Below, in pieces: positions 1-6,228 of a stretch of DNA of 8,120 nt. Each line of letters starts with the position of its first letter. Within the stretch, counting starts at the first letter, position 1. The notes beneath the pieces are model-generated. The model was given only the letters and a program-made list of their open reading frames with translations. It ran no database searches and was not told where the DNA came from. This stretch comes from an uncultured Oscillospiraceae bacterium (GTDB taxonomy: Bacteria; Bacillota; Clostridia; Oscillospirales; Ruminococcaceae). Location: contig CAKSHT010000099.1 in NCBI GenBank assembly GCA_934457235.1, positions 1-8,120 of the forward strand, read 5' to 3'. The position numbers and the translations under genes were made by a program.

Positions 1-316
1 CCTTTATTATACAGCCCTTGAGCGGCAGAAAACGCACTCCTCCTGCCGTCAGCGCCGCGCTTATCGCTTCAAGCTCGGCCTGCTGGGTGATGTCCTTTAC
101 AAGAGCCTTGTCGCGTATCTGCCGCCATGCCGCCGCAGTCTGCCCGATTGGCGGAGATTTCAGCGCTTCCGCGGCGTAGTACGCCATTCCTGCGACGCTG
201 TGCTGCTCCGCGAGCGTGAGCACCCTGGCAAAGCTGCATTCCTCCGGAAGCTCCGGAGCCTGCTGTCCGTGCAGTGTGGATCTCAGCAGTTCTATCAGAT
301 ACTCATAATCAGTCAT
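1..316 (-). CDS. Nucleotidyltransferase-family protein (NTP_transf_5-like), N-terminal part, cut by left edge
   Basis: The first 105 codons of a gene that runs off the left edge. The ATG at 316-314 overlaps the stop of the ABC transporter gene by 8 bases (ATGACTGA), which suggests translational coupling as the last visible gene of the minus-strand operon. The visible part is helical: an opening MTDYEYLIELL, an AEQHSVAGMAYYA segment near residues 37-49, and a LPLKG motif at about 97-101. An LLKG-like motif after a long helix is typical of the uncharacterised nucleotidyltransferase family that accompanies PqqD, HPr-kinase-like and ABC genes in peptide-modification clusters. In paeninodin-type lasso clusters such a protein acts together with the kinase homologue on the peptide. 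The catalytic region (expected DID-type aspartates) lies outside the window, so activity cannot be judged. Family assignment rests on the LPLKG motif and the neighbourhood. Confidence 0.72.
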   Translation of the reverse strand, partial: MTDYEYLIELLRSTLHGQQAPELPEECSFARVLTLAEQHSVAGMAYYAAEALKSPPIGQTAAAWRQIRDKALVKDITQQAELEAISAALTAGGVRFLPLKGCIIK

Positions 317-1982
317 GTTCCGTTATTACCCCGTCAGTCAGTGTGAATTTCCTGTCGCATATTTCAAGCGCCGCCGGGCGGTGGGTGACTATAAGCACCG
401 TTTTGCCGTCCATCGCGGAGATGTTCTCCAGAAGCCTGCGCTCCGTCTGCTCGTCCAGCGCTGACGTAGCTTCGTCCAGAAGCAGGAATCCCGCGCCGCT
501 GTACAAAGCCCGCGCGACTGCTATCCTCTGCGCCTGCCCCTCCGACAGCCCGTGTCCGTTCTCGCCGATACGCGTATCAAGCCCTTGCGGGAGCTGCGCG
601 ATGAATTCCTCGGCGCATGCGGTACGCGCGGCTTTCATCACCGCTTCGTCGGATATTTCTCCATCGCTCAGGAACGCGATGTTCTCACGGATAGTCCCGG
701 AAAACAGGCAGTTGCCCTGCGGGACGTACGCAAAGATACCCCGCGTTTCCTGTCCGGGAGAGTACTCCCCGGAGCTTCCGGAAAACCGTATCGCGCCCTC
801 ATTCGGTATGTACGCGCCGAGAAGCAGCATGAACAGCGTGGATTTGCCGCCGCCGGAAATCCCGGTCAGCGCCGCGGTCTCGCCGCGATTCAGCGTGAAA
901 TCCGCGCGGGAGATGACGTCCTTTTCCCCGTACGCGAAGCGCAGACCGCTGACCTCCAGGCGCTGGAAATCCGCGTAGCTAAGCGTTCTGGCGGCTTTCT
1001 GTTCCTCCGGGAGGGATTCCAGTTCTATAACGCGATCAGCCGAAGCCAGCATTGCGTAGTACTGCGGGAACAGCGACGACAGCCCCGCGAACGGCGACTG
1101 TATCTGATTTACTAACTGTAACACCGCCGTCAGCGTGCCGTAGGTCATGCCGCCGGAGAATATCCCGAAAGCTCCCCAGACCAGTGCCAGGACGTACCCC
1201 GCCTGGAATACCAGCCCGAATCCCGCGCCGGATATTATCCCGATGGCACGGCGCTTCATGCGTATCTTATAGTGCTCCCGCTGATTGCTGTCGTTCCGGC
1301 GGAGCATCTTTTGTTCCGCGCCGAAAACCTTGACGACCGCGGCGCTTTCAAGCGATTCCTGTAAGAACGAGCGTACCACGCCCTCTTTCTCCTGCACCTG
1401 CCTGTGCAGTCCTTTCAGCCGTCCGCGAAAGAACCGCGTGACTGCGAAAATAACCGCACCCGCCGCAACGAACAGCACCGCAAACCACGGCTCCAGGAAC
1501 ACCATGATAACTCCTGCGCACAGCAGCCTGGTCACCATGTTCACCGCCGCAGGGAGAATATCCGCGATACCGTCCGCGCAGATCTTCACGTCGGAGAACA
1601 TGCGGTTGAGCAGCTCGCCGCTGTGATATTTCGTGACGGAGCCCAACTCAGCGGAAAGCAGCTTCCCGAACAGCTTTCCGCGCATGTCCATTTCCAGTCC
1701 GGCACGGACGTATTCCGAAAGGCTGTTGCACACAAGCCGCAGTACTAGCTGTAACAGCACGAATCCGCCAAGCCCCGCCGCATAGCCGAGTATGCCATTT
1801 CTGTCACCGGATACCGCGCTGTCGATGATCCCACGGCACAGAAGCGAGAACGCCGCTCCTGCCGCCGCAAATACGGCATTTCCGGCGATTATCGCAGCAA
1901 GAGCCGCGCGGCGTCCTTTAGTCCGTCCGAACAGCCAGGAGAGCGCGGCGTTATCCGACCTGTCCGCCTTAATTACCGCCAT
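309..1982 (-). CDS. ABC exporter, fused membrane and ATPase domains (peptide/lipid exporter type)
   Basis: A 557-aa half-transporter with an N-terminal six-helix membrane domain (about residues 25-310) and a C-terminal ATPase domain. Walker A is GISGGGKST at about 374-382, the Q-loop glutamine lies in VPQGN at about 422, the signature is LSEGQ at about 479-483 (E for G at the third position), Walker B is FLLLDEATSALD with D503/E504, and the switch histidine is in VTHRP at about 534. Two copies would pair to export a substrate. There is no N-terminal C39 peptidase domain, so leader removal would need another enzyme; the neighbouring S26-type peptidase is the obvious candidate. The start at 1982 is preferred to an in-frame ATG at 2021 because GGAGGG lies 6 bases upstream of it. 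It overlaps the 3' end of the peptidase gene by 14 bases. By context it probably exports the modified peptide(s); the substrate is inference. Confidence 0.93.
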   Translation of the reverse strand: MAVIKADRSDNAALSWLFGRTKGRRAALAAIIAGNAVFAAAGAAFSLLCRGIIDSAVSGDRNGILGYAAGLGGFVLLQLVLRLVCNSLSEYVRAGLEMDMRGKLFGKLLSAELGSVTKYHSGELLNRMFSDVKICADGIADILPAAVNMVTRLLCAGVIMVFLEPWFAVLFVAAGAVIFAVTRFFRGRLKGLHRQVQEKEGVVRSFLQESLESAAVVKVFGAEQKMLRRNDSNQREHYKIRMKRRAIGIISGAGFGLVFQAGYVLALVWGAFGIFSGGMTYGTLTAVLQLVNQIQSPFAGLSSLFPQYYAMLASADRVIELESLPEEQKAARTLSYADFQRLEVSGLRFAYGEKDVISRADFTLNRGETAALTGISGGGKSTLFMLLLGAYIPNEGAIRFSGSSGEYSPGQETRGIFAYVPQGNCLFSGTIRENIAFLSDGEISDEAVMKAARTACAEEFIAQLPQGLDTRIGENGHGLSEGQAQRIAVARALYSGAGFLLLDEATSALDEQTERRLLENISAMDGKTVLIVTHRPAALEICDRKFTLTDGVITEHD

Positions 1983-2430
1983 TAAATACCCTCCGTAATT
2001 TGAAATACACCCTGCGTACAAAAAAGCTGCGCCACAGCAGAACGTACAGCCTGTACGCCGGATTTCCGGGCGCGATCTTCTTTCCCTTTCGGGTGATGTA
2101 CGCTACCCATGCTATGAGCTGCTCCGGCTTTACCCCGTATTCCGGAGTGAGCTGATTGTCGCCGCACATAGTGAATGTTCCGTCATTCACGGCGATTATC
2201 CGGTGCAGGACGTACTGACCATCGGTCCGCTGATAGAACGCGATATCCCCGGTACTGAACCGCTCTGATTTCACAAGCGCGGCGCTGTCACGACCCTGCA
2301 CGATTAGCGGGAGCATGCTCGTCCCGCGCGGGAATATCGTGAACTCGCCGCCGCTGTCCAGCACTTCGCGGATAGTATCGGCGTAGTCCGCGAGCCGGAA
2401 AAGCTCCTGCTCAGACAAGGAGCGCCGCAT
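1969..2430 (-). CDS. S24/S26-family serine peptidase, signal-peptidase-like, no membrane anchor
   Basis: A 153-aa protein with the LexA/signal-peptidase fold signature. The catalytic serine is in GTSMLPLI (Ser38), followed by a GDIAFYQ strand (about 61-67), VLHRI with His76, and a CGDN turn (about 89-92). In type I signal peptidases of bacteria the general base is a lysine; His at this place followed by R-I resembles the Ser-His dyad of SipW/ER-type enzymes. No hydrophobic N-terminal anchor is visible; the only moderately hydrophobic stretch is near the C-terminus (YRLYVLLWRSFFV, about 126-138). Its gene overlaps pqqD by 20 bases and the ABC gene by 14, so the three are surely cotranscribed. 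No good ribosome site precedes the ATG, so coupling with pqqD translation is likely. Small S24/S26 proteins of this kind recur next to PqqD-like genes. The probable role, cutting the leader of a partner peptide, is inference. Confidence 0.8.
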   Translation of the reverse strand: MRRSLSEQELFRLADYADTIREVLDSGGEFTIFPRGTSMLPLIVQGRDSAALVKSERFSTGDIAFYQRTDGQYVLHRIIAVNDGTFTMCGDNQLTPEYGVKPEQLIAWVAYITRKGKKIAPGNPAYRLYVLLWRSFFVRRVYFKLRRVFNGGN

Positions 2431-2674
2431 TTTTCAGCGTACCGATGAACTCGGCGACATCGGCTGCGGCCTGCCCGGCAGTAACTTCGTATTCTTTGAG
2501 AAGCGCGTCGCAGAGCTGCTGTTCAGTTTTTTCGGAGGAGAGCTGACTCCACAGGAACGCGCCAGTTTCGTTGAGCCTTATTATTCCGTTAAAATCACGG
2601 CTTGCCGCGCCGATAGCAACGACAACATTCTGCCCGCCGACCTTACGTAGTATGAAACCATCCTTTATTTTCAT
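2411..2674 (-). CDS. PqqD-family peptide-binding protein (RRE fold)
   Basis: An 87-aa protein, full length for the PqqD family. The pattern is characteristic: an N-terminal beta hairpin (GFILRKVGGQNVVVAIG), the LNETGAFLW segment at about 34-42 leading into the first helix, then a helical half with LLKEYEVT and DVAEFIGTL. In known systems PqqD and its relatives (lasso B1 proteins and other RiPP recognition elements) bind the leader of a precursor peptide and present it to modifying enzymes. It is the first gene of the minus-strand operon; GAGG lies 7 bases before the ATG and a near-perfect promoter lies about 30 bases upstream. The two YTKP peptides at 5959-6108 and 6229-6372 are candidate ligands (inference). 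Confidence 0.9.
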   Translation of the reverse strand: MKIKDGFILRKVGGQNVVVAIGAASRDFNGIIRLNETGAFLWSQLSSEKTEQQLCDALLKEYEVTAGQAAADVAEFIGTLKNAALLV

Positions 2675-2707
2675 AAAAATACCTCATTCCATAAATGTTA
2701 TATACTT

Positions 2708-2736
2708 ATTATATACAATCGCTGATGTAATGTCAA
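2708..2736 (-). promoter_or_regulatory. Consensus sigma-A promoter of the pqqD-peptidase-ABC-nucleotidyltransferase operon
   Basis: Read on the minus strand, TTGACA (2736-2731) and TATAAT (2713-2708) are separated by exactly 17 bases, a full consensus match. Transcription would start near 2701, leaving an untranslated leader of about 26 bases before the pqqD ATG at 2674. The sequence TCATCG lies just upstream of the -35 box, as it also does at the divergent promoter. Confidence 0.88.
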
Positions 2737-2765
2737 TACGATGATCCTGCATTATTTAAGGACAA

Positions 2766-2775
2766 TTGTGCACAA
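2766..2775. promoter_or_regulatory. Possible operator palindrome between divergent promoters
   Basis: The perfect 10-base palindrome TTGTGCACAA lies between the two divergent -35 boxes (2731 and 2828). Its position would let one regulator act on both transcription units. No regulator gene is visible in the window, and a 10-base palindrome can occur by chance, so this is only a candidate. Confidence 0.3.
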
Positions 2776-2822
2776 AAAAACACCGCAGCAATTATCGTTT
2801 CAATAGAATTTATGCTCATCGC

Positions 2823-2851
2823 TTGACAATCACTACAATTGCAGATATACT
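2823..2851 (+). promoter_or_regulatory. Sigma-A promoter of the HPr-kinase-like gene
   Basis: TTGACA (2823-2828) and TATACT (2846-2851) are separated by 17 bases. Transcription would begin near 2858, after an in-frame ATG at 2839, which therefore cannot be the start codon; the ATG at 2884 with GAGAGG upstream fits. This promoter diverges from the pqqD operon promoter. Confidence 0.82.
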
Positions 2852-2883
2852 TGACTTATCATGAAATGAGATCGAGAGGGATT

Positions 2884-3591
2884 ATGAAAAAACTGTACAA
2901 TATCTGTGATTTATCCGTATCCTGCGACTTCCGCTGTCCGACGATGACAGCCCGTGCGGAAAAATATCTGAGCGACCGGGAAGTTCCCCCGGCGATAACG
3001 ATACCATATTCCTATGAAAGCGCCGTGCGCCTGAAATCGGCTCAGACCGGACTTACGGACGACGAGTGCGAGATAATATCCACGGCGGAGGAGTTCTATT
3101 ATTCGCTGCTGCGTTTCGGAGGATTCATGCTTCATTCCAGCGCCGTAGTGATGGATGGACAGGCATACCTGTTTTCCGCGCCCAGCGGCACCGGGAAATC
3201 CACACACACCGCGCTCTGGCTGAAAACGTTCGGCGAGCGTGCGCAGATACTCAACGACGACAAGCCCGCCATCATGGTGGATAACGGCTCAGTTACCGCC
3301 TGCGGAACTCCCTGGAGCGGCAAGAGCGACATTAATCTGAACATGCGCGTCCCGCTGCGTGGGATATGCGTTCTGGAACGCAGCCCGGAAAACTTCATTG
3401 AGCCGCTGCCAACGGAGAAATCGGTGTTCGCCCTGCTCGACCAGACGCTTCGTCCCTCAGACGGCGAGCGCATGAGCATTCTGCTGGAGCTTCTCGATGT
3501 GGTAACTACTAACGTCCCGGTCTGGCGAATGGGCTGCAATATTTCAGCTGATGCGGCAGAGATGGCTTACCGGGCGATGTCGGGCAAATAA
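2884..3591 (+). CDS. HPr-kinase/PEP-carboxykinase-like ATP-binding protein
   Basis: A 235-aa protein with the C-terminal domain of HPr kinase but without the N-terminal HPrK domain. Visible features are LHSSAVV (about 83-89), the P-loop APSGTGKST (99-107, Lys105), a LNDDK acidic motif (123-127) that may act as Walker B, and GTPWSGK (141-147) followed by PLRGICVLER (157-166). True HPr kinases are about 310 aa and regulate carbon catabolite repression; short versions beside PqqD and nucleotidyltransferase genes occur in RiPP clusters, and the paeninodin homologue phosphorylates the precursor peptide. A peptide kinase role here is inference. The start at 2884 is chosen because the upstream in-frame ATG at 2839 lies inside the promoter. 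No clear terminator follows, so transcription may run on into the large secreted protein gene. Confidence 0.85.
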   Translation: MKKLYNICDLSVSCDFRCPTMTARAEKYLSDREVPPAITIPYSYESAVRLKSAQTGLTDDECEIISTAEEFYYSLLRFGGFMLHSSAVVMDGQAYLFSAPSGTGKSTHTALWLKTFGERAQILNDDKPAIMVDNGSVTACGTPWSGKSDINLNMRVPLRGICVLERSPENFIEPLPTEKSVFALLDQTLRPSDGERMSILLELLDVVTTNVPVWRMGCNISADAAEMAYRAMSGK

Positions 3592-3598
3592 CGGCGAT

Positions 3599-3608
3599 TT
3601 TACGTAAA
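3599..3608. repeat. Small perfect palindrome after the kinase-like gene
   Basis: TTTACGTAAA begins 8 bases after the stop codon of the kinase-like gene. It is too short and AT-rich to be a convincing terminator; a protein-binding site is possible. A second small inverted repeat (ATGCA-GTTT-TGCAT, 3620-3633) follows, before the promoter of the next gene. Confidence 0.25.
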
Positions 3609-3653
3609 TCCCCCAAATAATGCAGTTTTGCATACCAATTAATTCCACCTTTG

Positions 3654-3662
3654 TGCTATAAT
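3654..3662 (+). promoter_or_regulatory. Extended -10 promoter of the 746-aa secreted protein gene
   Basis: TGCTATAAT is an extended -10 element (TG-n-TATAAT). No good -35 hexamer lies 16-18 bases upstream, which fits an extended -10 promoter that may need an activator. The inverted repeat at 3620-3633 covers the region just upstream of the -35 position. The transcript would start near 3669 and be translated from AAAGGAGG (3694-3701), 6 bases before the ATG at 3708. Confidence 0.6.
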
Positions 3663-3707
3663 TATTAAAAGCGTATAAGCGCTGTTATTCATTAAAGGAG
3701 GAATTAT

Positions 3708-5948
3708 ATGAAGATCAGAAAATTCCTGACCGGCATGACCGCCGGGATTATGGCTGTATCTTCGGCGATAGTCTGCCAGGTTTCTGCGGGAGCCGTGGAT
3801 GTTACGCTCGAAAACGGCACAGCTGTAGCAAGCTGGGCTGATTTTGAGGTCGATCTCAGCAAGGCGGGCACAGCAACCGAGGCTTCCAGCCTGGTGATAT
3901 CCTGCCCGGCGCCCGATGGAGCTGAAAACGGACACAGGCTGTTCAGCGTCATTCTGAATGACAAAGATTGGGAAGATCCGACATACAGCATGTCCTATGA
4001 CGACAGCAGGGCTGAGTTCAGCATAACCGTTCCCGGTTCTGAGCTTGTCGGCAGGAGCAAGCTGACTATCCAGGGCGGCGACACCGACGTAAACATTACG
4101 GTCAAAGCAGTCGGTTTTGCTGAGGACACCCGCGCCACCGCCGAACTTACCCTCGACCTGCCGATCAACATCAGCATGGACGCTCACACCGACGATAACA
4201 CCATCGGTGTGAATGCAAGCTACGAAATCAATGTTACCGACCAGTTCAATGTAAAGACTTACGGCGACCTGCTTGACACGTTCAAGGGCGCAGATCTGCC
4301 AGCCGGGAAGTACGTCAGCGATTCCCTCGGTCTGGGTGCCGACGGATTTGAAATGAACATCGGTTTCATGGGCAGGGATGGTAACGGAAACGAGTACTGG
4401 GGCTGCACGAACGACACCGTATCCTATAAGGACGGCGGATTCCTTGCTATCGACAGCGATAACTACTACTCCGGCAGCAGGGACGATAAGATCGGCGAGA
4501 TAAACGTCACTATCCGCCCGAAAATGGAGTACGTTGAATCCGAGGGCAAGAATCAGGCAGTCAGCGAAAAGGTAAGAAACCTCAAAGACGGCGACACAAT
4601 CACTATCCAGACCGCAGAGGACACCCGCAGAGAAGTGACCGTACCCTCGCCCACCGGGGCTATCGTAATGTACTGCTACCGCAACGAGTGGCACAACGGC
4701 ACTATGGCTAACGCGGATATCCCCGCCGCTTCCGTTTCCGGGATAACCACGGGAAAGACCACCGTGAAAGAGCTGAAGCAGACCGTCAAGACCGTTTCCT
4801 CGTCCGGAAAGCCGGTATACACCAAGGACTCCCTTAATGTCGGCAAGGACGCTTTCAGCTATGCGATATGGCTTCATCTGAAGAACGGCGCGCAGGAGGA
4901 CTGGTGGCGCGGCGACCTGGTATCCTTTGATGATATCGCTGCACTTGATACCGACGATATAAGCGCAGCCTATGACGATTTCATCATCGAGGAGATAGGG
5001 CTGACAGTTTTCCCGAAGATAGCAGAACTCCCCGACGGCAGGACGCAGGCGGTAAACGAAACTATCCGCAGCCTTGACCCCGAGAAAACCGAGAAGATAT
5101 ACATCAACGACATGGACACCGTGGAAGACGATGAGGACGACATCAAGTACGACGGTCTGGGCGAAGTCATGGAAGAGGGTACCAAGATATTCAGTAAGGC
5201 TGAATGGGATCCAGAGCAGCTTGATATCACCATCGCCGCCATCGATCCGAGCTGGCTCAAGACCGAGGACGACGTCATCATCTTCAAGATGAAGTACAAC
5301 AAGACTTACTACGACGAGTGGGCAAGTCTCGTAATCAGCAAGAATGACGGCGATTACAGCAAGGGCTTTGCGTACCAGTTCCCCGCACGCGACTTCAATA
5401 TCCATATCCGCGCGGGCGAGCTGATGAAGTACTGGAACTGCAAGACCGTAAAGGAGCTTGGCGAAAAGAATCTGTCAGTTCAGCTCTGGGAGCCGAAGGA
5501 GGGTGACAGCGTTGATTATCAGATATCCATCATCTCCCCGAAATTCGAGGATAAGATAGACGCTCCTGCGGATAAGCCCGCGGATTATATCCCGCCGGCT
5601 ATCGAAAATCCCAGGCTCAACGTTACCAACGCACAGACCACCGGCGTTAAACCCAGCGAAAAGAATCCGGACGAAAATGTATACGATACGCGGTTTGTCA
5701 TGTCAGTACCCGAAAGATCCGTTCTCAGCAGCGGAAAGAAAATGGTAGCCTACATCACAATCAAGCGACTGGATACCAACCAGGTAGCGACCATCATGAC
5801 CACCGTATGCTATGACAACGTATCCGCCATCGGCAGCGTTATTTCGGCGGGCGAGGGTGAAAAGCTGCTCGCGTTTGCTGTGATAAATATTCCGGAGGGC
5901 GTTTCCATCGAATACACCTCCATTATCCTGAGCGAGTCGGAAGAGTAA
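3708..5948 (+). CDS. Large secreted multidomain beta-rich protein with internal repeats
   Basis: A 746-aa protein of unknown function. It starts with a Sec signal peptide: MKIRK, a hydrophobic core at about 6-25, and a probable cut after AGA at residue 29. There is no lipobox, LPXTG anchor, dockerin or membrane helix afterwards, so it is probably released. The mature part is rich in acidic and beta-prone residues. Residues about 31-137 look like one beta-sandwich module ending in LTIQGGDTDVNITVKAVGF. Two related repeats follow at about 183-304 and 350-470, sharing a KT...L opening, Y..DSL.(L/V)G.D.F, PK, QAV.E..R.L and a final isoleucine-rich strand. A shorter KTVKEL...ISPK piece occurs at about 579-612. 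An acidic stretch (VEDDEDD) lies near 472-478. The last ~110 residues resemble the C-terminal domain of the convergent large protein at 6385-8120. Some segments recall carbohydrate-binding jelly-roll modules, but no catalytic site is recognised. It is followed by a coupled 49-aa peptide gene. Confidence 0.88.
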   Translation: MKIRKFLTGMTAGIMAVSSAIVCQVSAGAVDVTLENGTAVASWADFEVDLSKAGTATEASSLVISCPAPDGAENGHRLFSVILNDKDWEDPTYSMSYDDSRAEFSITVPGSELVGRSKLTIQGGDTDVNITVKAVGFAEDTRATAELTLDLPINISMDAHTDDNTIGVNASYEINVTDQFNVKTYGDLLDTFKGADLPAGKYVSDSLGLGADGFEMNIGFMGRDGNGNEYWGCTNDTVSYKDGGFLAIDSDNYYSGSRDDKIGEINVTIRPKMEYVESEGKNQAVSEKVRNLKDGDTITIQTAEDTRREVTVPSPTGAIVMYCYRNEWHNGTMANADIPAASVSGITTGKTTVKELKQTVKTVSSSGKPVYTKDSLNVGKDAFSYAIWLHLKNGAQEDWWRGDLVSFDDIAALDTDDISAAYDDFIIEEIGLTVFPKIAELPDGRTQAVNETIRSLDPEKTEKIYINDMDTVEDDEDDIKYDGLGEVMEEGTKIFSKAEWDPEQLDITIAAIDPSWLKTEDDVIIFKMKYNKTYYDEWASLVISKNDGDYSKGFAYQFPARDFNIHIRAGELMKYWNCKTVKELGEKNLSVQLWEPKEGDSVDYQISIISPKFEDKIDAPADKPADYIPPAIENPRLNVTNAQTTGVKPSEKNPDENVYDTRFVMSVPERSVLSSGKKMVAYITIKRLDTNQVATIMTTVCYDNVSAIGSVISAGEGEKLLAFAVINIPEGVSIEYTSIILSESEE
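4254..4619 (+). repeat. Internal protein repeat, copy A
   Basis: Encodes residues about 183-304 of the secreted protein. Anchors shared with copy B are KTYGDLL, Y..DSLGLG.D.F (202-214), RPK (270-272), NQAVSEKVRNL (282-292) and ITIQ. Similarity is visible at the protein level only, so the duplication is old. Confidence 0.65.
4755..5117 (+). repeat. Internal protein repeat, copy B
   Basis: Encodes residues about 350-470. Matching anchors are TTVKELK, Y.KDSLNVG.D.F (371-383), FPK (435-437), TQAVNETIRSL (446-456) and KIYI. Order and spacing of the anchors agree with copy A. Confidence 0.65.
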
Positions 5949-5953
5949 GGAGG
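5947..5953 (+). promoter_or_regulatory. Shine-Dalgarno site overlapping the upstream stop codon (peptide 1)
   Basis: AAGGAGG begins inside the TAA stop of the 746-aa gene and lies 5 bases before the peptide ATG at 5959. Ribosomes finishing the large protein would sit on this site, so the two are probably translationally coupled. Confidence 0.8.
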
Positions 5954-5958
5954 TACGC

Positions 5959-6108
5959 ATGAAAGAATACACCAAGCCCGAAATAGTGATAACCAGATTC
6001 ACTACCGAGGATATAATCACAACCAGCAGCACAAACAGCGGAATGGAAACCAAATCCGACCTTGATAACACCGGCGCAAAGGATTTTAATGACCTTGACT
6101 GGGTATAA
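5959..6108 (+). CDS. Small YTKP peptide 1, putative RiPP precursor (49 aa)
   Basis: Encodes a 49-aa peptide that opens MKEYTKPEIVITRF, continues TTEDIITTSS to residue 24, and ends in a hydrophilic, acidic half closing with DFNDLDWV. Residues 3-24 match residues 4-25 of the convergent peptide at 20 of 22 positions, while the C-terminal halves do not align. Of the 20 identical residues 11 use different codons, so selection has kept the amino acids. Y4-x-x-P7-x-I9 resembles the YxxPxL leader motif bound by PqqD-like proteins in lasso clusters. There is no signal peptide, so export would need a dedicated transporter such as the ABC protein at 309-1982. Counting from Ser23 as a possible core start, Glu30 is core residue 8, which a lasso ring could use, but peptide 2 does not keep that spacing. 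The final modification, if any, is unknown. Confidence 0.82.
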   Translation: MKEYTKPEIVITRFTTEDIITTSSTNSGMETKSDLDNTGAKDFNDLDWV

Positions 6109-6135
6109 CGTCTGAAACCGCTTACTGAACAGCAT

Positions 6136-6163
6136 TCCCCGGAGCAGTAACATGCTCCGGGGA
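6136..6163 (+). terminator. Hairpin ending the plus-strand unit
   Basis: The arms CCCCGGAGCA (6137-6146) and TGCTCCGGGG (6153-6162) pair perfectly around a 6-base loop, with one further T-A pair outside. The hairpin lies 28 bases after the stop of peptide 1. A T-run is lacking on the plus strand, so termination efficiency is uncertain. Confidence 0.6.
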
Positions 6164-6175
6164 TCTCAATATGAA

Positions 6176-6205
6176 AACTCCCCGGTCTTTGCAGTCCGGG
6201 GAGTT
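6176..6205 (-). terminator. Hairpin with T-run ending the minus-strand unit
   Basis: The arms AACTCCCCGG (6176-6185) and CCGGGGAGTT (6196-6205) form a 10-bp stem with a 10-base loop. Read on the minus strand the stem ends in TTTTC, as for an intrinsic terminator. It lies 23 bases after the stop of peptide 2. Its CCCCGG/CCGGGG core also occurs in the first hairpin, so alternative pairing is possible. Confidence 0.68.
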
Positions 6206-6228
6206 CGTGTTATTATCGGTCAACCGAT

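Noticed and set aside
274..1115. Open frames of 234 and 187 codons on the plus strand
   Set aside because: They lie opposite the ABC transporter ATPase domain, whose motifs are complete; the plus-strand products are Ser/Arg/Pro-rich without any motif.
1983..2021. In-frame ATG at 2021 as start of the ABC transporter
   Set aside because: It would extend the overlap with the peptidase gene and has no ribosome site; GGAGGG correctly precedes the ATG at 1982.
2839..2883. In-frame ATG at 2839 as start of the kinase-like gene
   Set aside because: It lies within the -35/-10 spacer of a strong promoter, so the transcript would start after it; the ATG at 2884 has an upstream GAGAGG.
3639..5405. A 588-codon open frame on the minus strand opposite the 746-aa gene
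   Set aside because: The plus-strand gene has promoter, ribosome site, signal peptide and internal repeats. The minus frame has no ribosome site before its ATG, ends in the plus gene's promoter region and shows no recognisable domain; its length follows from codon bias of the true gene.
5703..6153. Minus-strand frames of 122 and 76 codons opposite the end of the secreted protein and peptide 1
   Set aside because: They cover peptide 1, whose homology to peptide 2 shows the plus strand is coding there, and they have no recognisable features.
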